Assembly (NCBI GenBank): GCA_037976565.1
Contig: CP137685.1
Location: forward strand, 24,057,695 to 24,121,694
DNA length: 64,000 nucleotides
Source of the DNA: Mesocentrotus franciscanus
Lineage: Eukaryota; Echinodermata; Echinoidea; Camarodonta; Strongylocentrotidae
Reading direction: 5' to 3'
Shown: positions 1 to 11,283 of the stretch, in pieces
Layout: each line of letters opens with the position of its first letter
Position numbering within the stretch: position 1 is the first letter of the stretch
Program-made: the position numbers and the translations under genes
The notes under the pieces: model-generated
Database searches by the model: none
What the model was told of the DNA's origin: nothing
Seen by the model: the letters and a program-made list of their open reading frames with translations, nothing else

Positions 1-330
1 AACACATCTGCGGGAGCAGTTTTTAGGATGCCGTCCTTGTTCTTTACGGGAAGTTGCATTTTGTCTCTTTCACCAGATAGTTTCTTCACCTTCTTGAAGA
101 GCTCGTGGCTGTTGTTCTTTACGTGAGCTAATTCCATTTCTTCCACCTCTGTGTCAAGAATTTTCTTCTTCCAATTCTTCACTTCGTACTTGACCGCTTT
201 ATTGAGTTTTGTGTAGCTTTTCTTGTTGCGGGCCGAGGGATTGTTCATTTTGAGGATTCGGGCTTTCCTCCTTTGTTCACAGGCCTTACAAACCTCCTCT
301 GGGAGACCTTTAACTTGTTTCGACCTTTTG

Positions 331-972
331 AAGCCTACAATTTCCTCTGTGATATTATTCCACCTCTGTGTCAAGAATTTTCTTCTTCCAATTCTTCACT
401 TCGTACTTAACCGCTTTATTGAGTTTTGTGTAGCTTTTCTTGTTGCGGGCCGAGGGATTGTTCATCTTGAGGATTCGGGCTTTCCTCCTTTGTTCACAGG
501 CCTTACAATTTCCTCTGTGATATTATTGGTTGTATCTCTGAATTTCTTCCACAGCATATCCACATCTGTGTCCTGGAGCTGAAGTAGTGGTTCAAAGGCA
601 CCTCCAATCCTGGCTTTGAATGCTTCTACAATGTTAGAGTCATTAAATCTGAAGCCTACAATTTCCTCTGTGATATTATTCCACCTCTGTGTCAAGAATT
701 TTCTTCTTCCAATTCTTCACTTCGTACTTGACCGCTTTATTGAGTTTTGTGTAGCTTTTCTTGTTGCGGGCCGAGGGATTGTTCATCTTGAGGATTCGGG
801 CTTTCCTCCTTTGTTCACAGGCCTTACAATTTCCTCTGTGATATTATTGGTTGTATCTCTGAATTTCTTCCACAGCATATCCACATCTGTGTCCTGGAGC
901 TGAAGTAGTGGTTCAAAGGCACCTCCAATCCTGGCTTTGAATGCTTCTACAATGTTAGAGTCATTAAATCTG
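331..972. repeat. 321-bp tandem duplication inside the LINE linker
   Basis: Two adjacent copies (331-651 and 652-972) are almost identical. A third, shorter related stretch at 142-290 carries the same core (the text around TTGTTGCGGGCCGAGGG occurs three times). The duplication lies in the LINE segment between endonuclease and RT. 321 is a multiple of three, so the unit does not itself change the frame, but stops already interrupt it. Confidence 0.85.
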
Positions 973-1058
973 CCAACATCATAGCATTTGGGGAGACTCT
1001 TCATTCGCCTGGTCTTTGTAGGTGAGAACTTCACATTAGCCAGTACTAGATTGTGGTC

Positions 1059-1853
1059 TCAGCTGAGCAGTACGATCTGCAGTTCTGGAACGTCTTTATA
1101 TTTTCTAATTTGGTGATGATGAAGTCTATCTGGTTTCTGTAATGTCCACTTGGGGATGATGAAGTCTATCTGGTTTCTGTAATGTCCACTTGGGGATGTC
1201 CATGTTGCCCTCCTACATTCTTTGTGTTGGAAGTAGGTGTTACACACTGCTATTCCGTGTAACATGCAGAACTCCAGCAGCTTCTCCCCTCTACTGTTGA
1301 TCTGACCTAATCCATACTTGCCCAAAATTGGTGTCCATACTCCATGGTCTGCTCCTACTTTCGCGTTGAGGTCACCTATCACAATTATGTTCTCCTTCCT
1401 AGGGACCTTCTGAATCTGCAACTGGAGTGCATCATAGAAAAGGTCACTTTCTTGTTCACTGTGTGCAGATGTAGGGGCGTAAACCTGGATGATATTCATG
1501 ATCCCTTCTTTCGTGTTAAATTTTGCTGTGATGATCCTCGGTGAGACTGCTTCGTAGCTCACCAAGCATTGCAGGATTTGTTGGGAAATCATGATGCCGA
1601 CTCCCTCCCGACTCATGTTATCTGTCCTGCTTGATAAAAGGATTGAGTACTCCTCTTTGTTTATAAGCGTCTCTGTGCCAGTCAGGTGTGTCTCACACAG
1701 ACCTAGAATATCCAGATCGAATCTCCGAGCTTCTTCAAGGAGTATATCCCAGTGTCCTGCTTTCTTCAGTGTTCTCACATTCCAGGTTCCAATATTCAGC
1801 ACACCAGATTTCCTTGTGTTGTAAGAGGACTGTGAGGTGCCTTCTTTAGTCAT
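1059..1853 (-). pseudogene. LINE APE-type endonuclease domain
   Basis: This 264-codon open frame holds most of an exonuclease/endonuclease/phosphatase domain. Visible motifs are NIGTWNVRTL (residues 20-29, metal-binding Asn), GLCETH (51-56, catalytic Glu54), VYAPTSAH (124-131), GDLNAKVG (160-167, catalytic Asp161 and Asn163) and NQIDF (227-231). In LINEs this domain nicks target DNA to prime reverse transcription. The final Ser-Asp-His block is displaced into another frame (DHNLVLANVKF, near 1050-1020), because a 40-bp tandem duplication at 1111-1190 shifts the frame. The protein is therefore truncated and presumably inactive. The first Met is only the first in the open frame; the true LINE ORF may start upstream. 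Confidence 0.8.
1111..1190. repeat. 40-bp tandem duplication in LINE endonuclease
   Basis: The stretch beginning TGATGATGAAGTCTATCTGG is repeated exactly 40 bases later. 40 is not a multiple of three, so it puts the end of the endonuclease domain out of frame. Confidence 0.85.
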
Positions 1854-3142
1854 GTCATGTACTTTATCTGTTCTTGGTCGATGGTTACCCTTTTTCTGGA
1901 TACTTACACTATTTGGCGGTGCAGTTATTCCCTTTACGTTGCACTTCTTCTTTTCTTCTTCTTCATGGTGTTCTCTTCTGTCGATGTACTCCGCTTCTCT
2001 GGATTCTTCTCTGCTACGTTGTGTACCTGTGGAATTGGCAGCAAATCATCCGGCAGATTCTTCGCACCCCTGCCTCTCTGCTGCCAGCAAGCAGCCACCG
2101 GGACTCGGGGCCGTAACGGGGGAACAACTTTCATAATAATATCTCGTAGAGGTGTGGCCTATATACAAACTGGGCACGCGGCCACTGACTTCCCAGCCGA
2201 GTGCAGCGAAGATGTTCTGCTGTATCAAGGCAGAGGCCACCACCCTCCACCTTGTGATTTATTTCGGGTTTTCCTTCCCTACCCAGAGCCCCTGTTGATT
2301 ACTCAGGCCGCAAAGCCCGAGGTATCCAGTCAGTACCACGAGGAGGTAGGGGTTGAGTTACAAGCAGAGAGGCGATTATGGAAAGGTAGACTGATGGGAT
2401 GCTACCAGTACATACAGCTAGGAGAGGAGAGGAGAGGGAAAGAGCAAGCAGAAAGGGATACACATGCGAGGGGACATGCAAGGAAGAAAGGGTTTTGTTG
2501 GAAAGTAGGCGACTCCAGCCAGAGTTGCGCATCTGCATGCTATACTGATAAAACGAACGAAATCGTGAACCCTCACAAAACAGTTGTGAGTTGCCGACCG
2601 CAGATTTTTTTCTTTCTCGAAGGCCGACATTATCTGTCTGTAGTCCCCTTGAAGCATTTACATCTTGAATGCGTTCATCGATCTTACTTACTGCAAATTT
2701 TAGAAAGTCGAAAACAAGTTAAGGTAAGAAAATAATTAATCATCTTAAATACGAAGTTATCCATGGATGGCTTGGCTCATGGACAAGTACACCCCGTAGT
2801 AAAATGATTTTCTGAATGTCTAATTAAGATTAATACCAATTTCTAATTCGAAACCCTATGAGCATATTCAAAGTGAAATTGGTATCAATCAGGTTTTTTA
2901 AATTCTTAATCCATGGAAAATGAATATATTTAAGACATCTACGACGCTCTTTTGGTCGTCTCATGGACAGTGATTTGGTAAAATTGTTAATCATGGTGTA
3001 AGCCGTCCTTTTCAAGAGAAATGTAATTCTAGGTGTTCGATAAGTCAGTGTTATAAAAACTTATTGGTTAAAACCTTAGGAGTATATTTGCCTTCGTTGA
3101 CCTCTTATTTCATGCTCTTTATACATGGCCATGGTGTATCAG

Positions 3143-5360
3143 CTTTATATCCTTGTCTCACCTTGGACGTGAAGAAGCAGGAGCTTTACTGGGCAAGATA
3201 TTCAAAGGGATCATATAGACGGCGTCCCGCAGGAGGAGAAGAAGCCTTGCATGGCCTTGTTTCCGATTTAGGCAACATACCCGGAATCGTGAATCCCAAT
3301 CAATGTGTCATTGATCAACAACGGAGGTAACCTTTTCCATTTTAGATGTATATAAAGCCCTAAAAAAGTTTAGAAACTCGAGTATGATGGATTATATACA
3401 TCCTGTCATAGCATAATCATCGCTACGTTTAATATCATTAGAAAGTGGGTTTAAACCTTTTTTAAATGATACCCAATTTGTTATGATTGTTCAGTCATGG
3501 AATGTGCAGTAGATCAAAATAAAAGGGCAAGGTCAAAAGAAAAAGGTTCTTGTTTTGATTTGATTTTATTTACCAACAGCAATACAGTAATTTCATACGA
3601 TGTGTTTACATATACAAGAAGAGAAACTATTAGTTGGTAAAAGGGTCAGATAATAGCAAATGTGCTAGTCGAGCCTAACCCATTAAACAGCTGAACAAAG
3701 TGTTTTGGTAAAAATCAGTTTAGAAAACGTAACAAAACAAAAATAAAGAATTTACTGTATTTAGGTTTTCCCGCCCAATTTCATCAGAGTTTCGTCGTTT
3801 TTAGACTGCTTAGAATGCCGTTTTAAGATTTTACATGAAACTTAAATACATCGAATTGAATTGATGTTCCAAATAATTTATTTCTTTTCTTCACAGATAT
3901 TTCTATACCATCGGGTATAACTCATTCGTCAACAGGAAGATTACTCGATTTCATCTAGACAGTTGGCATTCCGAAACGATTTCATCAGATGTAGTTTCTG
4001 GTGCAATTATGGGATTCACAATAGATGAAAAAGGTAAAAAGTAACATAGTATTGGAGTTGGCCCCGAGGACACCCTAATTTTCCCTTCAAATTTAGTCAT
4101 TTTTATTAAAATATAATTACGTGCGTTCCAATAGATGCGAATGTTGAAATTGGGAGTTAAAAATGAAAATAGGCCAAGAGGCTGCCCCGAAAAAACCCCG
4201 ATGAAGCCCATAAGATATGACCTCCTAAAATGCTTTTGAACATCATAGCATGCTTCAATATTATGATATATATTGATAATGGTGCAAACAAGAGATTCGT
4301 AATTCATAATGGTATTCAGTATGATATAATTTGTCATTCAACTTACAGGTTAGAATCATTGATTAACAGTTGATATCGTAATAAAATCCCACTCGATTTT
4401 ATCTTCTTTTCGATCTCATATCTAGTATACAGAATCAACATTGAAATAAATATACCGATACCCTATAGTGAAAACTATTTCGTTCGAAATAATTGAAAGT
4501 AATAATTATTATGTAGAACGTTATGATAAAATACCCATTATCAATGATACATTTCCAGCTCAACGTTGGTCCATAATCTGACCGAATTAATTTTTATTAA
4601 TCTCCACCACCGCGATCTCCCCCTAAAACTTGCTGCAAGTCGAATATGACGTGATCCCCGAATTTCCGCGCCCGTCTGGGCATACCGATGCGTACGGATT
4701 CGTAGATTACGTCATCTTCGGCTTGCGGCAGGTAGTGGATGGAAGGGATCGTGATCGCGAAATAAGATAACCGTCCAGATTCAGGACTTCCTGAACATTT
4801 GCTCATTTGAACTATACAAAAATATCACGTATTAAAATTGCTAAAAGCATAGGCAATAAAATAATGATGAACCCTATGAACTTAATGTACCAATTCACAA
4901 ATACACGTAGGTGATTAATTTCACCATATCCTTTGGGTTAAAGCCTAAACAGCATATGGATAATGATTATTTCTGCTAGGAGCTACAAAAACTATATGAA
5001 CATAAAATGTAAGATATTCCTCGGTACAATTTTTTTTTCCCAAACCAATCTTTTCTTATTTTTGATACGCAGGAGAGCAACTTTTTGGACTTCAAAACGT
5101 ACGTCATTTACTCGTTCGACTTAAAGACTGGCGTTGGACCGATCACGTTACTAAACCTTGAAAGTCTTAATATGTGGCCTTGTAGTATACTCTTCGTATC
5201 TGGATGGCTTGTTTGGTATGACCGGTATCATGATCAGGTTTGTGCTGCACAAGCTAAAGTAGATGCTGAAATCAAATTATGTCGTTTCACCAGTAATGAC
5301 GGTAAGTCCAACTATGTATCTCTGGCATATGTAAAGTACTTGGCACTGCGACGAATATAA
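3143..5360 (+). pseudogene. Gene A copy 1: last three LY/YWTD propeller exons, frameshifted
   Basis: Three exons are visible. 3143-3326 follows acceptor TATCAG and ends at donor GTAACC. 3897-4033 follows a pyrimidine tract and CACAG and ends at GTAAAA. 5073-5360 follows ATACGCAG. They match copy 2 exons at 38304-38487, 40565-40701 and 41656-41945 in length and phase, except that the last exon is 2 bases shorter: one T lost from a T run and one base lost shortly after. The start of the final exon is therefore out of frame with its conserved part. Encoded blocks look like LDL-receptor class B (YWTD) strands: LDVKKQELYW, VIDQQRRYFYTIGY, FTIDEKGEQLF, LFVSGWLVWYD. The upstream EGF exon seen before copy 2 is not present; LINE sequence lies there instead. 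Probably a nonfunctional partial gene. Confidence 0.65.
4571..4788. mobile_element. Foldback MITE in gene A intron (family with GTCCAGAATCTGG ends)
   Basis: The two halves are imperfect inverted copies of each other: a left part with ATATGACGTGATCC and a right part with GGATTCGTAGATTACGTCAT, plus inverted ends around AATCTG...CCGTCCAGATT. The same element sits at the same place in copy 2 (41181-41400), so it predates the duplication. A shorter relative is at 49332-49518. It explains an exon-like open frame here that I do not call a gene. Confidence 0.7.
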
Positions 5361-7050
5361 GTTTTCTCTTTGCAGTCTTTCGAACGTTTCGGGAGAGTGC
5401 AGAGACTGGCGGTGATTTACACCATGAGTTAAAAACCGTCAATGATACCCTGGATGTAAACATAAACTCTCGTTAAATCAAGACTGTGATCCAGTGATTA
5501 TAAAAATACTACAAGTGCAGCAATGCACTTTTAAATAAGTCTTTATTAAAAGAGTCAGTCACTGAGTCTAACATGAACATGTTAACAGCACCAGAAACAC
5601 CAGGTGTGTTGTTGTGAGTTGTTAACTACATTGTAAAACAGTGTAAAGTACTTCAATTTACTCACGTGATATGCTTCATGTATATAAATATAAGATATTA
5701 TACTAATTATCATTTGTATCAGACTTGTACCTTTTTAGTTGATGAGATTTGGCTGACAAATTTGCCGATTAATGTCTGTTAGCGTTATTTAACTCATTTG
5801 CTAATCATTACTATCATGTCTGCGGGCTTTTCAATAAAATTGACACAACCCGCCTTTCTTTTTTCTTTAAAAAGAAAAATCTGCATCTTGTGAATTTTTT
5901 CTGGCAAAATATCCATAGACAGATATCCCTAATTCACTCATAACAAATAGGAATATATCATCTTCTTTTAAAAAATCTTAAGAAAGTTTTGAAGACTTAA
6001 TTTTTCTTTGTGAAATATACATGTATAAATATATGACATAAAGGTGAACAAATATTATTGTAAAACGCAAAACGAATTAATTCCAAAGTATTATGTGTCG
6101 TAAAGTTTTTTTAACAATTTCATGATTACTAATAGTGTTAATGATAATCCATTTTGCCTCGATAGTCTGGCTTCGTTCACTAATTCAACTTCTCCCTATA
6201 ATTTTTCTACTACTTCTATTACGTCTTCGGAAGATCTTTGTTCCATCTTTTTCTTTTGTTTTGCCAATAAAGAATGGGTATTTAGGTTTTATCGATTTAT
6301 AGTAACATATTTCATGACTTCAGAATGCCGTACTGTATATCTAAAATGGAAACATAAAATGGACGAATAATAATAAAATACCGGTATTCATAAATGTTCC
6401 GTGATTTATGGAGAGCCAAATGTTAGCCTCCTTATCTTGTAAGAATTTACATGTATAAATGAACTAACAAAATCAAGGCGACATGAAACCAATATATCAT
6501 GTTCAATGAATAATTGTGTATTCTTTTTTATTACATACACGATTGCACAGATCGTCGAAAATCAACTCATTGTAATGCCTATAGAATTCATGCATGTGCT
6601 GATTACGTAATAAGTAATTGTATTGTACGCGTATTCAAAAAGGTGAGGCATTGAAATATCAATCATGTTTACAGAGTGAGCGTATTTTGTATAATATAAA
6701 ATGATCAGTTCGCGCTTCATAAAACAGTCCCCTTTGTGCATACGAGCCAATTAAGTTTACCGCTTATCTCCCTTTGTCATCGAAATGTATTTCTCCTCTC
6801 TGTAATTTCTAGGCCTGTATTTAATGCTTAAACTTTCTTCTAATTTGCTATAGAAGATAATGGCATTTCTGTGATAATAGCTTTCTCACTTCTTGTCATG
6901 TTCATGTGTGTTGCAAATGATAGGATTGGGGTAATCTTTTTTCTCTATGTTTCCTGTGAAAAAAAGGTGAATGAAAATTCCAATATTCGATTTCTGACTT
7001 GGACGGTATTGAGTGAATTTCAAAATACGTGATATGTTCCCTTTAATGTT
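5361..7050. other. Intergenic, downstream of gene A copy 1
   Basis: No coding sequence is supported. 5361-6110 aligns with 41946-43030 and, inverted, with 60290-61080. 6130-6990 aligns with 27370-28190 but is missing from copy 2, where unrelated repeats (43070-44350) lie instead. Confidence 0.6.
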
Positions 7051-7054
7051 TGTG

Positions 7055-7130
7055 GATGTGTCGTGGTCGAGTGGAAACGTCACCGGACTCTGGATTACAT
7101 GGTTCGCGATTCGAGATCATATTTGCGATC
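7055..7130 (+). repeat. tRNA-like head of a SINE (remnant)
   Basis: The sequence has an A-box-like TGGTCGAGTGG (7062-7072) followed about 35 bases later by GGTTCGCGATTCGAG (7101-7115), which resembles a polymerase III B box. No cloverleaf with a clean acceptor stem is visible, so this is a tRNA-derived repeat rather than a tRNA gene. Confidence 0.5.
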
Positions 7131-7170
7131 TCATGCCTTAATTGCTCCGATATACAAATCATTCATGTCT

Positions 7171-7300
7171 GCGAGTGCATTTGTGAATATGCACTGCACG
7201 CAGGTTAAGTCACAGGAGGATAATGAACAAGACTCGTCGAGTTCATTATCTGCCTCAATTTGACTTAACCGAGTGCAGTGTATATCACTAATGCACGAGC
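7171..7300. mobile_element. Hairpin MITE (GCTCGTGCATTAGTG family)
   Basis: Arms beginning GCGAGTGCATTTGTGAATAT and ending ATATCACTAATGCACGAGC are inverted copies around a centre at about 7235. A second member of the family, with nearly the same ends, is at 58564-58672. Confidence 0.7.
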
Positions 7301-7883
7301 TTCAAAACAAGAATGATTTGTTTTATAAAACGGGTCTATAATACGAATATACAGTCGAGAAATAAGCAACGACTACCTAGAGGTATTCAACCCTATTTTC
7401 AGTAACTGTTTATTTAAATGCACATCATCACACGATGGAAATCTTGCGTAATCATCTCTTAAAGTTTACATTTCCCTCACATCATGTTCGCATGTGATAC
7501 TAACGTTTTCTCTCTGTTTCAAAAATCTGGCACAAATGGATTTTGACATACCATGTTAACAGCAATGTTGCTAGGTGAGGAAAGTTAAATTAATGCAACC
7601 ACAGTATCATTTGAAAGCATATTACTTTCAATTAATGTTTTTCTAGGACGCACTGTACTACAATAAAGATATTCGAGGATGTTATAACGAGTAATTTTCA
7701 ATGACAAGCTTTTATCATTGTTATTATTTTATTATATTATTGCCACAAAAAATATATGATCTAAGTATCGTATAGTGTAAATTAGTATTGTCTTATTGTA
7801 GAATTAATGTCAAGTAATCGCAAGACATTTTCATATGTATATATTCTTAGCTCCGTGGCTATATGGGTAGTATATAGTGGGTT

Positions 7884-8213
7884 CAGGCGCGTACGCAGCG
7901 GGGGGGTTGGGGTTAACCCCTTCAAATTTGTTTAATGTGTGTGTTTCGGAGCAAACCCCCCTCACTATTTTGAGCAAAAAAATGTATTTAAAAAAAAAAA
8001 AAAAATCGTGCTAAAGGATGAAGAAAAAAAAAGACCTTATCCCAGCCCCCCCAACTGAACATAATATCGTTTTCCAATTTCCGGGACAAGAAAAAAAAAA
8101 TTGCTCTTACCCCCCGCTTATTCAGCGGCCGGCTGAGTCGTTGCGAAATTTTCGGCGCGATTTTCAAATTTTAAACCCCCCCCCCCGTTGAAAAAATCCT
8201 GCGTACGCTACTG
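7884..8213. mobile_element. hAT-like MITE, 330 bp, with 8-bp target duplication
   Basis: Ends are inverted: CAGGCGCGTACGCAG at the left and CTGCGTACGCTACTG at the right. It is flanked by AGTGGGTT (7876-7883) and AGTTGGTT (8214-8221). Copy 2 has the empty site AGTAGGTT at about 46451-46458. No open frame inside; G/C homopolymer-rich near the ends. Confidence 0.8.
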
Positions 8214-8499
8214 AGTTGGTTACATTGTTCACGTTTGTACTTTCATACACTATAGACCTATTTATTATCGTTTGTATCTTTGTGTCATTATCTATGTATA
8301 ATGTATAAGAATTGTATTCACAAGTCATGCATTGCTATTTATTCTTTTATGTTTGTTTGTACTCTCATACCCCGAGAGGGGGCCAAAGAGTCAATAAAAT
8401 TCTACAAATTCTACATTATAGTAACGTATGTATTTTCATGGGTATGTATCATGTGAAGCAAAATGAAATATATAAGGTGATGCGCTATATAGATAGAAT

Positions 8500-8655
8500 A
8501 TTATTATTATCATTATCATTATTATGAAAATAATAATGATGATGATTATGATTTTATCATTATTATGATTGTTATTATTATTATCATTATTAAAAAAAAA
8601 AAATTATCATTATTATTATTATTATCATCATCATCATCATCATCATCATCATTAC
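8500..8655. repeat. ATT/ATC microsatellite
   Basis: Long runs of ATT, ATC and TCATTA. The same tract is in copy 2 at 46735-46930. Confidence 0.9.
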
Positions 8656-9124
8656 CATTGTTGCTGTTATTTAATCATTTGGTTTTTATAGAGGTATCTA
8701 TCTTTTAAGAAGTGTGATTGCCTATTCAATTTAACTTGAACTGAAAAATTAGGCCATAAATCCGGTTGCCTTTTGCCTTCCCCGATCGACCATTGATTGG
8801 ATTTACCGATCATATGAACGGATACATACCCGGGTTAACTCAGGAAGACGGCTGACTCTAACAATTGTTCACTACTTTTATTATATTCATAAAAAAAGTT
8901 ATTTAGTAAAGGATGAAGTTCTGGTACCCACATGCTTTGAAGAACTCGAAGAAAGAAAAAAAAAACGAGTGCAACTTGCAATCGTCCTAGATACAGCAAA
9001 ATCGTGTCCAGATACACAACCCCCTCCCCTCTCCCCGGTCTAGAGAGGATACACTGTCTATATATGTCTGCGAACGCAAAATTGGCGAATCAGATGAGCA
9101 TTCCTCTCTCCACCTATCAAATGA

Positions 9125-9185
9125 ACAATTTAATTAAATCAAATTCAATTCAATTTTTATTTTCCAATGGAAATTTGCATTTGTC
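9125..9185 (-). repeat. LINE 3' tail
   Basis: Repeated AATTCAAATTCAATTC motifs followed by TTTTTATTTTCCAATGG; the reverse complement is the AT-rich short-period tail typical of CR1/L2-like LINEs. It is also present in copy 2 near 47370-47410. Confidence 0.5.
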
Positions 9186-9359
9186 GCATTTTACATACAA
9201 CTTAACGTATTAAAAAACATAGTATATATAGATATCATCACATATAACATGATAAATACAATATACATAATGATATAAAACAACAACAGTATCAAGTATT
9301 TTCTTTGCAATCTGTAGAGGTAAAAAGTGAGCATTTGAAAAGGAAGGGGAAGATTGAAA

Positions 9360-9535
9360 CAGAGAGAAAGAGAGAGAGAGAGAGAGAGGAAGGGGTGACT
9401 TTCCCAATAACTCGTATATGGTCCATCTCAAGTTGTGCCCCCCCCCCAGTTACACGTGACTATAGAGGGACAGAAACACCGGGGAGAGAGCCGGGAAGTG
9501 AGACAGAGAGAGAGAGAGAGGGAGATGGAGAGAGC
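9360..9535. repeat. GA-rich microsatellites with local tandem duplication
   Basis: AG repeats at 9361-9390 and 9503-9530 lie in a segment duplicated locally: text around ACGTGACTATAGAGGGACAG occurs at 9454 and again at 9603, where a foldback element now splits it. Further GA tracts lie at 10731-10760 and 10898-10920. Confidence 0.75.
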
Positions 9536-9612
9536 TAGGAGGTATGACATTCCCGATAACTCGTATCTCGTCCATCTCAAGTTGTGCTCCCCCTTAGTTA
9601 AACGTGACTATA

Positions 9613-10694
9613 CAGTGCGTCCCAAAAAAAACTATACACTTTTGAAATGGCTGCCGAATAAAAAAATATATAATTCTAGGGGAAAAGTTTTATATGTATG
9701 GAAAGCTCATAAACTCAACTTTCATATGACACCAAAAAGTCCGAAAATAATTCATGCTTGGGTGAGCACTGCTCACTTTTGTAAAGTGTATGAAAATTAG
9801 GTTGCGCAGGAATCAGCCTTCCAATTTGTGAGAGGTAACTCCTTTGGAGCTTACACCATTGAGGGTGATATGATACATTCATGATTTGCTGAGTGAATTT
9901 CATGGTTAATTAAACCAAACTTTTATGCATGAGTGAACAGGAATTGCATTGTTTATTGTAGCATTGTAACTTTCCCTGGTAGACTCAGTGGTGTGTTCAT
10001 GGGAGTCAAGATGGAGTGATGGTACATGTTGTAATTTCCATGTTACAAACTGTTATTTTTACAAAGGGTTACCCATTTACCTGAATAATAAGTAGCCAAC
10101 ATCTGTGACATTCCTTTTTCAACAAACCATATTTGAATAATCAATTTACATAATCCCCATCTGGTTATTAAGTAAATCAATGAGATGTTCAACTAATCTT
10201 ACAATAACTGAAATGTGGGGTGAAGGCTTTTATTCAAAGTCACAGATGTAAAATAACATTTTGTAATATGGAAATTACAACATGTACCATCACCCCATCC
10301 TGACTCCCATGAACTCACCACTGAGTTTACCAGGAAAGTTACAATCCTACAATAAACAATGCAATTCCTGTTCACTCATGCATACAAGTTTGGTTTAATA
10401 AACCATGAAATTCACTCAGCAAATCATGAATGAATCATATCACCCTCAATTTTTAAGCTCCAAAGGATTTACCTCTCACAAATTGGAAGGCTAATTCCTG
10501 CGCAACCTAATTTTCATACCCTTTACAAAAGTGAGCAGTGCTCACCCAAGCATGAATTATTTTCGGATTTTTTGGTGTCATATGAAAGTTGAGTTTATGA
10601 GCTTTCCATACATATTAAACTCTTCCCCCAGAATCATGTATTTTTTTATTCGGCAGCCATTTCAAAAGTGTATAGTTTTTTTTGGGACGCACTG
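9613..10694. mobile_element. 1,082-bp foldback DNA element with TA target duplication
   Basis: The element starts CAGTGCGTCCCAAAAAAAAC and ends with the reverse complement, GTTTTTTTTGGGACGCACTG. It is flanked by TA on both sides (9611-9612, 10695-10696). The inverted arms are each about 450-480 bp and highly similar; about 180 bp in the middle is not repeated. There is no transposase frame. TA targets and CAGTG ends fit a Tc1/mariner-type non-autonomous element. The paralogous site in copy 2 (about 47694-47705, CGTGACTATAGAGG) lacks it exactly. Confidence 0.9.
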
Positions 10695-11283
10695 TAGAGG
10701 GACAGAAACACCGGGGAAAGAGGAAGTGAGACAGAGAGAGAGAGGGAGGGAGATGGAGAGAGCTAGGAGGTATGAAATTCCTGATAACTCGTGTTCCGTT
10801 CACCTCAAGGTGTGTTCCCCCACTCCCCAATAATTATATAGACCCATTACCTTACATGGGAGGGAATGACATAGGCCTAGATAGTAGATACGGCAAAACA
10901 GAGAGAGAGAGAGAGAGGGGAGGGGGAATTGTGAGATAACTGAAAGAGAGGGGAAGAGAGAGACTTTTTGTATGAAATTTCCAGTACCATATTTTTTTTG
11001 ATAATCATAAATTATGGGGGAATTGTAATTGGTTTGCGACCATCCGCATCGCTGCATTATCCGAGTTTATTCATAAAAATGTCCACTTCGTCACGCAAAG
11101 CTCTCTAGCTGTATATGCAATGCCTATATCTCATGCAGTGGTACTTCGAGGTGAATGCATATATATGTATTACAACTGAAACTGCTATCACAATTCAATT
11201 GATCGCAAAAGGGTTCGTGTATATACTAACTTGAACCCATTTAATCCTGTGTTTACGTCGACGTGCGATATAAACAGTCCAAA

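Larger units (their letters stand above)
1..2140 (-). mobile_element. LINE (non-LTR retrotransposon), 5' half, decayed
   Basis: Read on the minus strand this is the front part of a LINE: a lysine-rich leader (about 2134-1860), an APE-type endonuclease domain (1853-1059), then the linker that normally precedes the reverse transcriptase (1058 to the window edge, with lysine-rich helices). The RT itself would lie left of base 1. The copy is dead: the frame is lost after the endonuclease, and two internal tandem duplications (1111-1190 and 331-972) disrupt it. Clade is not certain; the endonuclease resembles the proteins often mis-annotated as craniofacial development protein 2. From 2141 to about 2750 I see no gene, only possible 5' leader. 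Confidence 0.8.

Noticed and set aside
1857..2735. 292-codon frame on the plus strand
   Set aside because: It lies opposite the LINE 5' region and leader. The peptide is low complexity in parts and matches no family I know.
3951..4337. 128-codon minus-strand frame
   Set aside because: It overlaps the gene A exon on the other strand and intron sequence; the copy 2 equivalent is not conserved.
4640..4800. Direct-repeat or CRISPR-like pattern
   Set aside because: Repeats here are inverted halves of a MITE, not regularly spaced identical repeats; no CRISPR array occurs in the window.
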